A stretch of DNA of 51,684 nucleotides from Deltaproteobacteria bacterium. Lineage in GTDB: Bacteria; Bdellovibrionota_C; UBA2361; JAGFJO01. The position numbers and the translations under genes were made by a program. This document shows positions 43,813-51,552 of the stretch, piece after piece; the stretch's first letter is position 1, and the number at the start of each line of letters is the position of its first letter. Under the pieces are notes generated by a model. That model was not told where the DNA came from. It was given only the letters and a program-made list of their open reading frames with translations, and searched no databases. The stretch spans positions 1 to 51,684 of the forward strand of contig JAGFJO010000142.1 in NCBI GenBank assembly GCA_024102635.1, in the 5' to 3' direction.

Positions 43813-43832
43813 CGATTGCAAAAACGCCGAAG

Positions 43833-43854
43833 TCTGCGCTGACCCCGGCGCAGA
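43833..43854. terminator. Shared hairpin between convergent genes
   Basis: TCTGCGC and GCGCAGA form a 7-bp stem with an 8-nt loop between the sulfatase stop (43812) and the beta-barrel stop (43864). It could act in both directions; neither side has a strong U-tract. Confidence 0.45.
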
Positions 43855-43863
43855 ATAAGTACT

Positions 43864-44406
43864 TTATTGCCAGTTATATCCAATACCGATTAGGGCCACG
43901 TGGTTTGCATCCTGAGTCTCATTCGCCTCGCCAATCTCTTCGAAGAACCACTCGTACCGGTAACCGGCATTCAGGAACGTAGTCTCCGAAAGGTAAAGCT
44001 TGAGCCCCGCATCAGGTCCCATAGTGCCGGTGAAGTCATCTTCGTTCCAAACTGCACCGATAAAGCCTCCCAGGTAGGGGACCAGTGCGTTGTCGCCCGC
44101 CCATCCCAGATCGGAGAAGTGATACAGTGCAAACGGTGCCGTTACGGCATTCCAAACGTCTTTAACTTCTGCGCTTTGACTATAGGTGAAGCTCTGTCTT
44201 AATCCGATTTCCAGCTCATCGCTCGGGAAAAACCCGTAAGCGGCGTCAAAGTTAAATAGTCCTCTTCCAGTGCCGAGCGGATGATAATAAGAGGCCGCCA
44301 ACCCAATCTCTTGATCGCCTTCTTTCGGCTGTGCGGCAGCAAGAACCGGCAAAATAGCCAAAGTGGCCAGACTCAGCACCAGAAATTTGATGGTTTTGAA
44401 ATGCAT
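43864..44406 (-). CDS. Outer-membrane beta-barrel protein
   Basis: The ATG at 44406 has GGGAGAA upstream; a GTG one codon earlier is possible. The product has 180 residues with a signal peptide ending AAAQP. The mature part alternates hydrophobic and polar residues in strands (EIGLAASYYHPLG, NFDAAYGFFPSDELEIGLRQSFTYS) and ends VALIGIGYNW followed by Gln, an aromatic C-terminal strand typical of small OmpX/OmpW-like barrels. Its presence argues for an outer membrane. The function is unknown. Confidence 0.75.
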   Translation of the reverse strand: MHFKTIKFLVLSLATLAILPVLAAAQPKEGDQEIGLAASYYHPLGTGRGLFNFDAAYGFFPSDELEIGLRQSFTYSQSAEVKDVWNAVTAPFALYHFSDLGWAGDNALVPYLGGFIGAVWNEDDFTGTMGPDAGLKLYLSETTFLNAGYRYEWFFEEIGEANETQDANHVALIGIGYNWQ

Positions 44407-44558
44407 CACGCTTCTCCCAAAAGTTAGAATTTATCGTTGCGCAAATACTAGCAAACGGCCGCGCCCAGAGAATGAGGCGTATCATTGAATGCAAATTGGG
44501 TCGCAAAAAAAAGATGGAAGTTGATGGGGATCAGAGCGCCATTAAGAGAAAGTTCGGC

Positions 44559-46355
44559 CTACCGCGCCGACGCCGTATCAAGCTTGTTACCTCGCAGCGC
44601 GGAAAGAAGCGCTGATTTGACGCCGCTCTTCGTTTCACCTTTCAATAAATTCTCGGGGCGTACTATAGCGTTGCCGTCCGCAGCCGGCGCCGATGCGGTA
44701 GAAATCGAAGCCGAACTATTGCTGCGTAGTGCAGTGGCTACTGCTTGGCTCCTCGCTCTGCCACCCTCGAGTAGGTGTTCGGGCGTTAATAAGTCCGGCT
44801 CTAGCATTACTCCACCGGACGAAGAAAGTTGTTCCCCCTTCGTGCGGTCTAACGCTTCTACCAAGCGCGTTGCCGTGCTTGATTTTTCCTGTGATAAGAG
44901 GCGTGAGGGGCGTAGCAAACTTGGAAGCCCCTGCACTGGACGCTTAACCTCAGTTTCAATGGGTGCCGGATTGGGTGTTACAAGCTCCCGCTCCACGGGA
45001 ATAGGTTTCGGCGACTCTGTAGGTAAAGTAAGGGAGGGTTTAAATTCCGGGAACGGCTCTGCAGCGGCAGCTTTAGATATTTGAGACGTCTTCACCAGCG
45101 GCTCGATTACCGGGTCGGTTACTTTAGGCATCAGACCAGTTTCAATCGGCCGCTTGTACTCGGACTCTCTCACGGCGAGCGAAGTCTTGCTGCTGCTGGG
45201 CGGTGACACAGGCTTTGCAGCGTTGTCGATAGAGGGTGCTCTAACCGCAATTTTGGGCGCAGGTGGAGCTTCGGGCAATGAAGCCATAAGTTTTTTCGCA
45301 GGCTCACGGCTCTCATCCGCAGCAAACATCTCTGATATCTTCTCGCGTGCGGCTCCGACTACCGACGCGGCCGCAAGAACAGCGACGGCGGCTGCTTTTC
45401 GGAATCGAGCCCATCGTGAAGGCTGCTCCGGCTGTGGCGCTACTGCTGCTTCTTCCGCTACCCGGCGAACTTCTGCCTTCGGTGCCGGAGCTACAGAAGA
45501 CTTCGGCTGTGGCTGATGAGTAGGTTTTGAAGGGCTAGGCGCGGAGATCGGTCTTTGAGGTATCGGCTCTCCTCGCATTATCGCTGCGCGGGCATCGTTA
45601 TGCTCCTTTGATGCCGGGAGCGCTGCTGCCCGAATTAGAGCAATTCCCTGTGTGCCATCGTGGCGCCAAACACGTTGAGCCGCATAGATCTGTTTTGATT
45701 TGGGGCAAACATAAACTGTCCCGAAAAGCTTGCTGGTAAACGCAAGCAGCTTCGGTGTACCGCGCACAGGGTCGGCCTCAACGCTTCGCTGCCGGTCAAG
45801 CGCAAACTCCAACCTGTTACCGCCTCTCATAATCACAAGGGTATCGCCTAGAATCGCCGAGGTTCCTCCCTCAATGATCGAGTGTTTAGTGAGAAGTATC
45901 CCTACGGTTTTTATTTCACGGGAGTAGACGGTATAGCCGTCCGAGGAGCGAGCCGAGGAGTTATTCTCTCTTGGAGTGCGGGCAATCTCTCTTAGGGAAA
46001 CCTGCGTTCCGCTTGTCATGCCGGCAGAGAATACGCAGCCGGTGCTCCTTTCAATAAAAAGAGCTTCGGAGCCGGATGGCGTTTCTCTTTCAACCCGTAC
46101 AAGTGAACCGGAGGGAATCTCTCTAGTTGCTCCATCCACCTTAAACTTCACTCGCCGGTCATAGTTTGCCGGGGAGGCCTTATATTCGAGGGTTCCCGCG
46201 CCTAATGTCAGGAGGAGGCGCTTGCCAACTATGGCGGCGTCCTTAATCCCACCTCCATTAGCGAGTGTGAGAGGTGGCTTCGCTGCGGGGCGGACATTAG
46301 CCCCAACGCTTTCTGAATATTGCGCGCTGTAAGGTGGCTCCAGGGTTGATAACAT
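44559..46355 (-). CDS. Large low-complexity protein of unknown function
   Basis: The start is uncertain: the ATG at 46355 (MLSTLEPPYSAQYSES) is chosen, with a GTG at 46403 also open. The product has 598 residues. The N-terminal ~270 residues form a beta-rich domain (LLLTLGAGTLEYKASPANYD, FGTVYVCPKSKQIYAAQRVW) that could be FHA-like or a sensor, but is not recognised. A Pro/Ala/Lys-rich linker and a weak hydrophobic segment (AAAVAVLAAASVVGAA, about 325-340) follow, then a Pro/Ser/Thr-rich disordered tail. No signal peptide. Divergent from the lipoprotein gene at 46623. Confidence 0.65.
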   Translation of the reverse strand: MLSTLEPPYSAQYSESVGANVRPAAKPPLTLANGGGIKDAAIVGKRLLLTLGAGTLEYKASPANYDRRVKFKVDGATREIPSGSLVRVERETPSGSEALFIERSTGCVFSAGMTSGTQVSLREIARTPRENNSSARSSDGYTVYSREIKTVGILLTKHSIIEGGTSAILGDTLVIMRGGNRLEFALDRQRSVEADPVRGTPKLLAFTSKLFGTVYVCPKSKQIYAAQRVWRHDGTQGIALIRAAALPASKEHNDARAAIMRGEPIPQRPISAPSPSKPTHQPQPKSSVAPAPKAEVRRVAEEAAVAPQPEQPSRWARFRKAAAVAVLAAASVVGAAREKISEMFAADESREPAKKLMASLPEAPPAPKIAVRAPSIDNAAKPVSPPSSSKTSLAVRESEYKRPIETGLMPKVTDPVIEPLVKTSQISKAAAAEPFPEFKPSLTLPTESPKPIPVERELVTPNPAPIETEVKRPVQGLPSLLRPSRLLSQEKSSTATRLVEALDRTKGEQLSSSGGVMLEPDLLTPEHLLEGGRARSQAVATALRSNSSASISTASAPAADGNAIVRPENLLKGETKSGVKSALLSALRGNKLDTASAR

Positions 46356-46548
46356 ACCGCATCGAAAGTTAAAGAATAGCCACCATATCGTATCGCCTTT
46401 CACTCCTTAGTCAAATCAAAGGTGTTTTGAGTAAGAATCCGTTGGGGAGTACCATACTGGCTTGGTCCGTTTACTTGGCGGCCGCTCTTTTATTTTCAAT
46501 ATCGGTAAGTTGCAGAGAATTCGGTTCTAACGCTCCGAAGGGAGGCGC

Positions 46549-46590
46549 TTGCCGTCTACTTGAGTTATCTCGAACTGAAGCAGACGGCAA
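46549..46590 (+). promoter_or_regulatory. Leader inverted repeat of the 46623 lipoprotein gene
   Basis: TTGCCGTCT (46549-46557) and AGACGGCAA (46582-46590) form a perfect 9-bp stem with a 24-nt loop containing a smaller TTGAG/CTCGA pairing. It lies 15 bp before the AAAGGAG ribosome site. Confidence 0.55.
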
Positions 46591-46622
46591 ACCCACCAAC
46601 ACCCTTTGAAAGGAGCACTATT

Positions 46623-47576
46623 ATGAACAGATGGGTTATCGAAACTGCGCTGATGCTTTTTGTGAGCACCCTTGTGGGGTGCGGCTCGTTCTCGCACGTC
46701 AAGGTCTACGAGCGAGATCCTCTCTATCCCAGAGATCCGGAGGCGATCCTGGAGATGGCGCTGGCTCAAAGCGAGCTGGCGGTGAAGTACTGCGAGGAGC
46801 AGGATGATGAGGTGCGCGCATATATGTTCCGCGCGCAGAATCTCTCGCTTCTTTCCATGAGAAAGCGGCTTGAGGAGGACAAGCAGCAGCTCGAGCTCAC
46901 TGATCACGAGCTGGATGCTGCCGCAGAGATCGGGAAGTTGACCCGTATCTGGGTTAACAACCGCATCAAACGGGAAAATCCGGACCAGTCGGTGAAAGAT
47001 CGGCGGTGGGAGATTGAAGTGCGGAGTGCGCATGAATGGATGCCTGAGGAGTATCAGGGCAAAGAAGGCGCAGCCCTCGTAGATGCTGCCCGCCGCATGC
47101 AGCTTCTGGCCGGCTTGATGGAGTTCGCCGTGCAGGAAAGTCCGGTCGATCTGGGGAGTGTCGCAAAAGCAGAGACGAAGCTTTGGCGCACTCATGCGGA
47201 TCTGCTGGTCGAAGCGCTGGATGCCTCGCAAAAGGGAGACGAGATTGATGCCCTCGCGATGTATTCCACAGCTACCTTTGCTCATTGGTCCAGGGGCCTT
47301 TTGACCCTGAGGCTGATAGAGGTAGTACCCGCAGTCGAAGAGAGTTTTGAGCAGCTCTCCCCTGAAGAGGCTAAGTTCTTTTCGGGACAAGACCACCACG
47401 ATGAAGGGGCCCTGCGGCAGTTCGATGCCTGGTTTTTGACGTGGGACTCCGCGCGCAGATCTCAATGGGATTCGCTCAATGACTCTCTCAGGCGGGCTGT
47501 GTGGCTCTCCTTTAGGGAGATCCCCGCCGAGATCTTCACCGGCCCGGCTCCGGCAGCACTGGATACGGTCCAATGA
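46623..47576 (+). CDS. Lipoprotein of unknown function
   Basis: The start at 46623 has AAAGGAG seven bases upstream and is followed by a lipoprotein signal peptide with lipobox LVGC (MNRWVIETALMLFVSTLVGC). The product has 317 residues; the mature part is helical, acidic and rich in Glu, Gln and Trp (LEMALAQSELAVKYCEEQDD, RKRLEEDKQQLELTDHEL). No family recognised. Codons favour G/C in the third position more than neighbouring genes. A leader hairpin and a strong downstream terminator make it an isolated unit. A long minus-strand frame over it is an artefact of this codon bias. Confidence 0.78.
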   Translation: MNRWVIETALMLFVSTLVGCGSFSHVKVYERDPLYPRDPEAILEMALAQSELAVKYCEEQDDEVRAYMFRAQNLSLLSMRKRLEEDKQQLELTDHELDAAAEIGKLTRIWVNNRIKRENPDQSVKDRRWEIEVRSAHEWMPEEYQGKEGAALVDAARRMQLLAGLMEFAVQESPVDLGSVAKAETKLWRTHADLLVEALDASQKGDEIDALAMYSTATFAHWSRGLLTLRLIEVVPAVEESFEQLSPEEAKFFSGQDHHDEGALRQFDAWFLTWDSARRSQWDSLNDSLRRAVWLSFREIPAEIFTGPAPAALDTVQ

Positions 47577-47616
47577 TGCAGTTGACTGAACACTTCTTAA
47601 AGCAAGGAGGTGCTTT

Positions 47617-47688
47617 GGCGGCAAGGTTGTGGAGATACCCACCCGGAAGGATTTAACTTCCTGCAACTTGCCGCCCAATTCTTTTATT
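47617..47688 (+). terminator. Terminator after the 46623 lipoprotein gene
   Basis: GGCGGCAAG (47617-47625) pairs with CTTGCCGCC (47667-47675), extended by TTG/CAA and with an inner GGAAG/CTTCC stem. The tail CAATTCTTTTATT supplies a U-rich run. Confidence 0.75.
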
Positions 47689-47815
47689 ACGCCAAATTTG
47701 ATTAGCTCCTACCTGGTGGTATTCTTGAGCGGTGTCTTTGACTCATCTTGTGCAGAGGAGGAGAGGCACTACGGATTTTCTCACAGTCTAATCTCCGTTG
47801 CAGCCGCAACCGGCC

Positions 47816-47858
47816 GGGCTTTCTCATGCAGCAATGTAATTGAAGCATGCGAAAGCCC
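47816..47858 (+). promoter_or_regulatory. First leader hairpin of the 47935 lipoprotein gene
   Basis: GGGCTTTC-T-CATGC and GCATG-C-GAAAGCCC pair over 13 bp with one mismatch and a 15-nt loop. No U-tract follows, so it is not an obvious terminator. Confidence 0.6.
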
Positions 47859-47883
47859 AGCTAGTAGCTACACCTTTGAACCT

Positions 47884-47912
47884 GCAACTTCCATTGGGCT
47901 GTGGAACGTTGC
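47884..47912 (+). promoter_or_regulatory. Second leader hairpin of the 47935 lipoprotein gene
   Basis: GCAA-C-TTCCA and TGGAA-CG-TTGC pair over 9 bp around an 8-nt loop. It ends 8 bp before the AAAGGGG ribosome site. Confidence 0.5.
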
Positions 47913-47934
47913 CATCCATGAAAGGGGATTTCCT

Positions 47935-48378
47935 ATGGAAAGGAAACCCGCATCGCTGTTGTTGGTGGTCGTTCTGTTCTTCAATCTCGCGGCGTGCCAG
48001 ACCTACCGCGAGGCGGCTGGAGGGGTGATCTCACCCAACCATCCGCTGGCCAACGAGACGGTGCCTCTCGACGTTGATCTTTCGTTCCAGTCGAACTTCG
48101 ACCAGAACGGAGATCAGGTCTCGGGGTACGTGCACGGTCACAAGCCGAGCACCTGGACTAAGTTCGTCCAGCTGACCGAGGCCGCAAGCAACGTCTCGTC
48201 GGTGCTGCGAAATGTCGGCGCCACCGAGACGCGCGAACGGGTCACGCTGCGCGGAGGCGCGAACGTGAACCACGGCGGCACCATCAACCACCAGGGAACG
48301 GTGGACGCCAACGTCACCTTCCCTGACGGGAACCCGTGGTACGAGTCGCGGCCCCCGTACCGCGGCGGTCATCGCTAA
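47935..48378 (+). CDS. Small lipoprotein of unknown function
   Basis: The start at 47935 has AAAGGGG upstream and gives MERKPASLLLVVVLFFNLAAC, a lipoprotein signal peptide with lipobox LAAC. The mature part is about 127 residues, polar, rich in Asn, Gly, Thr and His, with a repeated-looking segment (GGANVNHGGTINHQGTVDAN). No known family. It has the most GC-ending codon use of any gene in the window. It follows the other lipoprotein gene in the same direction and ends in its own strong terminator. Confidence 0.75.
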   Translation: MERKPASLLLVVVLFFNLAACQTYREAAGGVISPNHPLANETVPLDVDLSFQSNFDQNGDQVSGYVHGHKPSTWTKFVQLTEAASNVSSVLRNVGATETRERVTLRGGANVNHGGTINHQGTVDANVTFPDGNPWYESRPPYRGGHR

Positions 48379-48392
48379 GTGATGGAAGAGGC

Positions 48393-48435
48393 GGCGGGCG
48401 GGGCGAAGCGTGATAGCGTTTCGTCCCCGCCCGCC
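48393..48435 (+). terminator. Strong terminator after the 47935 lipoprotein gene
   Basis: GGCGGGCGGGG and CCCCGCCCGCC, with an inner CGAA.../...TTCG extension, form a very GC-rich stem starting 15 bp after the stop. The tail is TTTGC. Confidence 0.8.
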
Positions 48436-48475
48436 TTTGCAAAAGGTTTTTTGACTCTCCTCACTCTGCAGCCTA

Positions 48476-48922
48476 TTAGACCCTTCCTCCGTGGAGATAC
48501 ACTTTTGTTGAGGCTGTGTTATTCATCGGATGACGGAAGGAGGCCACGACATCAAGACTCGCCAAAGCTTCATGCACCATATCCCGCAAAGCACCGGTCC
48601 CATGGCCGTGAACGATAGTGAGCTGAGTATGCCCGGCCATAATGGCCTTACTTATGAATTGAAGCAGGGCCTCACGCCCTTCATTCACCTTAAAACCATG
48701 CAGGTCAAGAGTAGCTGAGGTGCGGCCCTTTAATTTCTTGAACGGCTTTTTCCGGACCTCATCCTTGCCGCGGCTTAACTCTCTGAGTTCCCCCTCTTTG
48801 CACACCATCTCGAACGATCCGACCGACACGCGGTACTTCGAATCCTTCAATACGGCCGATATAGTTCCCTTACGGTTCAAGCCCGGCAGCAGTACTGCCT
48901 GCCCGGCAACGAATTTGGTCAT
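48476..48922 (-). CDS. Stand-alone MutS2-type Smr-domain protein
   Basis: A protein of 148 residues. The N-terminal ~55 residues (FVAGQAVLLPGLNRKGTISAVL, SVGSFEMVCKEGEL) resemble the KOW-like segment of MutS2. The C-terminal Smr domain has the motifs LDLHGFKVNEG, IVHGHGTGALR and VYLHGG. Smr domains are nicking or RNA-cleaving endonucleases acting on DNA junctions or stalled ribosomes. Here they occur without the MutS2 ATPase core, as a separate gene with its own ATG. It is convergent with the small lipoprotein gene. Confidence 0.87.
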   Translation of the reverse strand: MTKFVAGQAVLLPGLNRKGTISAVLKDSKYRVSVGSFEMVCKEGELRELSRGKDEVRKKPFKKLKGRTSATLDLHGFKVNEGREALLQFISKAIMAGHTQLTIVHGHGTGALRDMVHEALASLDVVASFRHPMNNTASTKVYLHGGRV

Positions 48923-49001
48923 CTGTTGAATTTACCCCAACATGCAGCGGGATCAAAGAACCGTAAAGTAACTGGATGTGCGTGAAAAAATCATGGTCAG
49001 T

Positions 49002-49030
49002 TTGATTAGCGCGATGTCCTCCTGTATGCT
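49002..49030 (+). promoter_or_regulatory. Candidate sigma-70-type promoter for the 49073 gene
   Basis: TTGATT at 49002-49007, a 17-bp spacer and TATGCT at 49025-49030; each box matches 4 of 6 consensus bases. It would start transcription near 49037, about 36 bp before the ATG. Confidence 0.45.
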
Positions 49031-49072
49031 GGGCCGTTAACGTAAGAATTCGAGAATCGACAAGACATTTCT

Positions 49073-49921
49073 ATGAATCCACAACAACCAAGTGCAAAAG
49101 GCCTTAGCAGCGACTCAAGCGTCGCTCCCCCGACCATGGACGAAGGGTTTACGGACCGGCCGAGTGGAGGTGAACATCAAAAGCTGGCGGCACTTTTGTA
49201 TCTTCTCGAGGAGCCGGAGAGTCAACACTTGGCTGGCCGGGCGGTTTCCATGCTTATGGACACTACCCTTCATGTTTTGTGCAAAAATAGAGGTGACGGG
49301 GAGATCGGCTTTGTATTCTTTAGCTCCGAGGAACCTGACGAATCTTCCGCCGGCAACGTCTACTTCAAAGCTTATCTAACGACTGAGGCAGCCCAGATGG
49401 CAGCGACCCAGAATAATGATGAATCTCTATCAACGTTCCCGATATCAGCTTCTGAACTCTCCTCGGTGGCGTCCGCTTGTGAATATCCGTGCGGTCTAAA
49501 GGTAGTTTACGAACGGAACGGAGAGCTGCGCTGGACCGAATTTGCGCCGGATCTATTCGAGGCAGCGCCGCGCAACGAAACCGTAAGTAGCTTTTCTGAG
49601 GTTATTACCGGCCTCGGGCTTACTCCCATGACGCACGATACTTTTGAATTGCGCAGTGCGGCGCAAACGCACCTGCAAAACAGCACGGGAGTACTGGCTG
49701 CCGCTGCAGGCTGGTCCGAAGATCATGGATGCATAATATTGCTTGTCCTGCAGGAGAGGAACACAGCGATTGAGCAAGATGCCATGGCGCCGCTCATGCG
49801 GGATGGCACAATCCGATTGGTGGCGATTCTAGGGGACAGCTCCGCGTTAACCGAGTTTCTAAAGGAAGCACGAAGGCTTAATGGGTTGATTTACGCGCGA
49901 AACAGCGACCCCATCGATTAA
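49073..49921 (+). CDS. Unknown soluble protein
   Basis: A protein of 282 residues, not recognised. A polar, Ser-rich N-terminal stretch (about 1-30) precedes an alpha/beta region (KLAALLYLLEEPESQHLAGR, EIGFVFFSSEEP, NVYFKAYLTTEAAQMAA) that could be two tandem domains of the SseB-like size, though this is a guess. No signal peptide or membrane helix. It has a weak ribosome site and a candidate promoter upstream. It is divergent from the Smr gene and followed by a STAS gene. Confidence 0.65.
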   Translation: MNPQQPSAKGLSSDSSVAPPTMDEGFTDRPSGGEHQKLAALLYLLEEPESQHLAGRAVSMLMDTTLHVLCKNRGDGEIGFVFFSSEEPDESSAGNVYFKAYLTTEAAQMAATQNNDESLSTFPISASELSSVASACEYPCGLKVVYERNGELRWTEFAPDLFEAAPRNETVSSFSEVITGLGLTPMTHDTFELRSAAQTHLQNSTGVLAAAAGWSEDHGCIILLVLQERNTAIEQDAMAPLMRDGTIRLVAILGDSSALTEFLKEARRLNGLIYARNSDPID

Positions 49922-49971
49922 CAGCATTGTTTTCCCCGCGAGCCTGAGCTATCACTCTTTCAGTCCGGCTT

Positions 49972-50004
49972 CATTCTGCCTGCTCCACAGGGCCCGGCAG
50001 AATG
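49972..50004 (+). terminator. Hairpin between the 49073 and STAS genes
   Basis: CATTCTGCC and GGCAGAATG form a perfect 9-bp stem with a 15-nt GC-rich loop, 50 bp after the stop. No U-tract follows, so a leader role for the STAS gene is equally possible. Confidence 0.45.
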
Positions 50005-50048
50005 CAGTTGGCATGATAAGGTCTGATAACGTTTCTCATTCCTTGGTG

Positions 50049-50096
50049 ATGGGATCTATCGATGACGCAGAGAGTTGCATCATCGTCGGATCCCAT
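50049..50096 (+). promoter_or_regulatory. Leader inverted repeat of the STAS gene
   Basis: ATGGGATC-TAT-CGATGA and TCATCG-TCG-GATCCCAT pair over 14 bp with a symmetric 3x3 internal loop and a 14-nt apical loop. It ends 13 bp before the GGAGAAG ribosome site. Confidence 0.65.
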
Positions 50097-50120
50097 TTCC
50101 TACTAATTCGGAGAAGCGTT

Positions 50121-50483
50121 ATGAACGGAGGTTTTAAGCACATCGCTTGCAACCGTCAAGGTGAAGTAGCCGTTGTCCAATTGTTGGATAAGAGGCTGCT
50201 CGCCGAGCAAGATGTGGACGAAACTGCCGAAGAGCTTTTTGAGCTCGTTAACGGCTATGAAGTCACAAGAATGATTGTCGACTTCTCGCAAGTGCGGTTT
50301 ATAGCGGCTCGAATGCTAGGCAAGCTGATAACGCTGCACAAATTTCTGCGGTTCAAGGAGGGCAACTTCTGCCTCTTTGGGATTGAAGAGGCGGTGCTGG
50401 AGGCGTTTCGAATCACTCGTCTCACCACTACCTTTGAGATAGCGGATGACGAGGCCGCAGCTCTCAATCGGCTTGGTGCTTAG
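50121..50483 (+). CDS. STAS-domain protein (anti-sigma-factor antagonist type)
   Basis: The ATG at 50121 (MNGGFKHIACNRQGE) has GGAGAAG upstream; the frame extends further back only through the leader palindrome. The product has 120 residues forming one STAS domain: VAVVQLLDKRLLAEQDVD, MIVDFSQVRFIAARMLGKL and FRITRLTTTFEIADD. In SpoIIAA-like antagonists the conserved Ser of the DxSxxxxxDSSG motif is phosphorylated. Here that stretch reads DFSQVRFIAARMLG, with Ala-Ala where Asp-Ser is usual, so phospho-control may be lost (inference). No kinase gene lies beside it. Confidence 0.82.
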   Translation: MNGGFKHIACNRQGEVAVVQLLDKRLLAEQDVDETAEELFELVNGYEVTRMIVDFSQVRFIAARMLGKLITLHKFLRFKEGNFCLFGIEEAVLEAFRITRLTTTFEIADDEAAALNRLGA

Positions 50484-50517
50484 GTTTCTGCTCTTGATTT
50501 CAACATTAGAAGTTCAG

Positions 50518-50556
50518 AGCAGGTGAACGCACGTTTTTCATGCCACCTGCTTGCCT
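50518..50556 (+). terminator. Terminator after the STAS gene
   Basis: AGCAGGTG (50518-50525) and CACCTGCT (50544-50551) form an 8-bp stem with an 18-nt loop, followed by TGCCTTTATG. The U-tract is short. Confidence 0.55.
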
Positions 50557-50625
50557 TTATGCAGATTTTCGCTGAAGCAAGCAATAACGAATTTTCGTCA
50601 CTCCATACCCGCCATGCCTTTTTAT

Positions 50626-51552
50626 CTACGTGCGTCTCCCAAGCCGCATGAGAACTCGCGACCTAATTTGGAGATAGGCACTGTAGAACAGTCTTGTTAC
50701 TAACCTATATGAGACTGTTCTATCCCATCCTCTTTGTCTTTGAAGCGTCTTATTTGCATTCGCAAGCTCGTTCGCTTCTAAAGTGCCCTGCGCCGCATTT
50801 GCACTTGCATTAGAGCAATTCAGGACGCCGACTAATTGCCATCCCTCGCATCTGTCTGCTGCGGGGTACTTACGTTGCAAGGCATACGGCATTGATACCC
50901 TGCCGAATCCGGCCGCCAGATCTCCGGCATGGACCCTCTTTGCATGCTCTAGCTGCCTCTTAAGCGGCTTTTCAAGTAACTTCGGCAGGGGAACGGCGCG
51001 ATCTTTTGCCCCTTTTGAATCGCGCACTACAATCAGCCCCTGACCGAAATCTACATCCTTGATTCTAAGATTAAGGACTTCCGCCAAGCGAAGGCCGCAG
51101 CCATAAAGAATATGTGCAATCAACTTCTGCACCGATCCTCTTTTAAATGTTAAAAGCACCGCAGAAGTTTCAGCTCTCGTAAGAACAACCGGAATCCTAA
51201 ATTTCTTTTTGGCCCAGCGAATGCTCTTAAATTCTCCAAGTTCACGGTGCAATACGTGGCGGAATAAGAAAACCAGTGAATTCAGCGCCTGATTCTGCGT
51301 CGACGGTGCGACATTCCGGCTTGTTGCAAGATATGATAGAAACTGCTCAATTTCCGCCTCCCCCATCTCTTTTGGGTGACGTTTGCCGTGAAAACGTATG
51401 AACTGGCGTATCCAGCCGAGGTACTGCTTCTCCGTGAAACGAGAAAGATGACGGAGCCTAATCTTTTGGCGTGTAACCTCAAGGAGACCTGTTGGCTGCG
51501 AGATCTCCGTTCTAGCACTATTCGATGCCGTCGCAGCATGCTTCTTCTTCAT
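50626..51552 (-). pseudogene. Truncated integron-type tyrosine recombinase (IntI-like)
   Basis: The frame is 308 residues. Residues about 28-239 match integron integrases: LRHLSRFTEKQYLGWIRQFIRFHGKRHP-type N-terminus, PSTQNQALNSLVFL, LYGCGLRLAEVLNLR with the first catalytic Arg (R155), and KGAKDRAVPLP with the Lys (K183). The stretch HAGDLAAGFGRVSMPYAL, then KYPAAD..GWQ, is the IntI-specific region. After residue 239 (near 50836) similarity stops: the HxxR, His/Trp and nucleophilic Tyr motifs are absent. The unrelated tail contains a palindrome. The protein should be catalytically dead. No cassette array or attI was recognised in the 132 bp left before the window edge. Confidence 0.75.
50684..50722. 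repeat. Inverted repeat inside the foreign tail of the integrase
   Basis: TAGAACAGTCT (50684-50694) and AGACTGTTCTA (50712-50722) are perfect 11-bp arms around a 17-nt loop. It lies in the segment that replaced the integrase C-terminus, so it may mark the inserted element. Confidence 0.6.

Larger units (their letters stand above)
47577..47934. other. 358-bp gap between the two lipoprotein genes
   Basis: It holds the terminator of the first gene (47617-47688) and two hairpins in the leader of the second (47816-47858 and 47884-47912). The open frame that crosses part of it is not convincing as coding sequence because it overlaps these structures. Confidence 0.6.

Noticed and set aside
46527..47678. 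383-residue minus-strand frame opposite the lipoprotein gene
   Set aside because: The plus-strand gene has a lipobox, a strong ribosome site and a terminator. The opposite frame is open because of GC-ending codons and runs through the terminator hairpin.
47629..47934. N-terminal extension of the small lipoprotein to a 249-residue frame
   Set aside because: The extension would be encoded by terminator and leader hairpins and would bury the lipoprotein signal peptide in the interior.
50621..50836. Group II intron fragment in the integrase tail
   Set aside because: A short resemblance to one arm of intron domain V was noticed, but the second arm and the tetraloop are absent.
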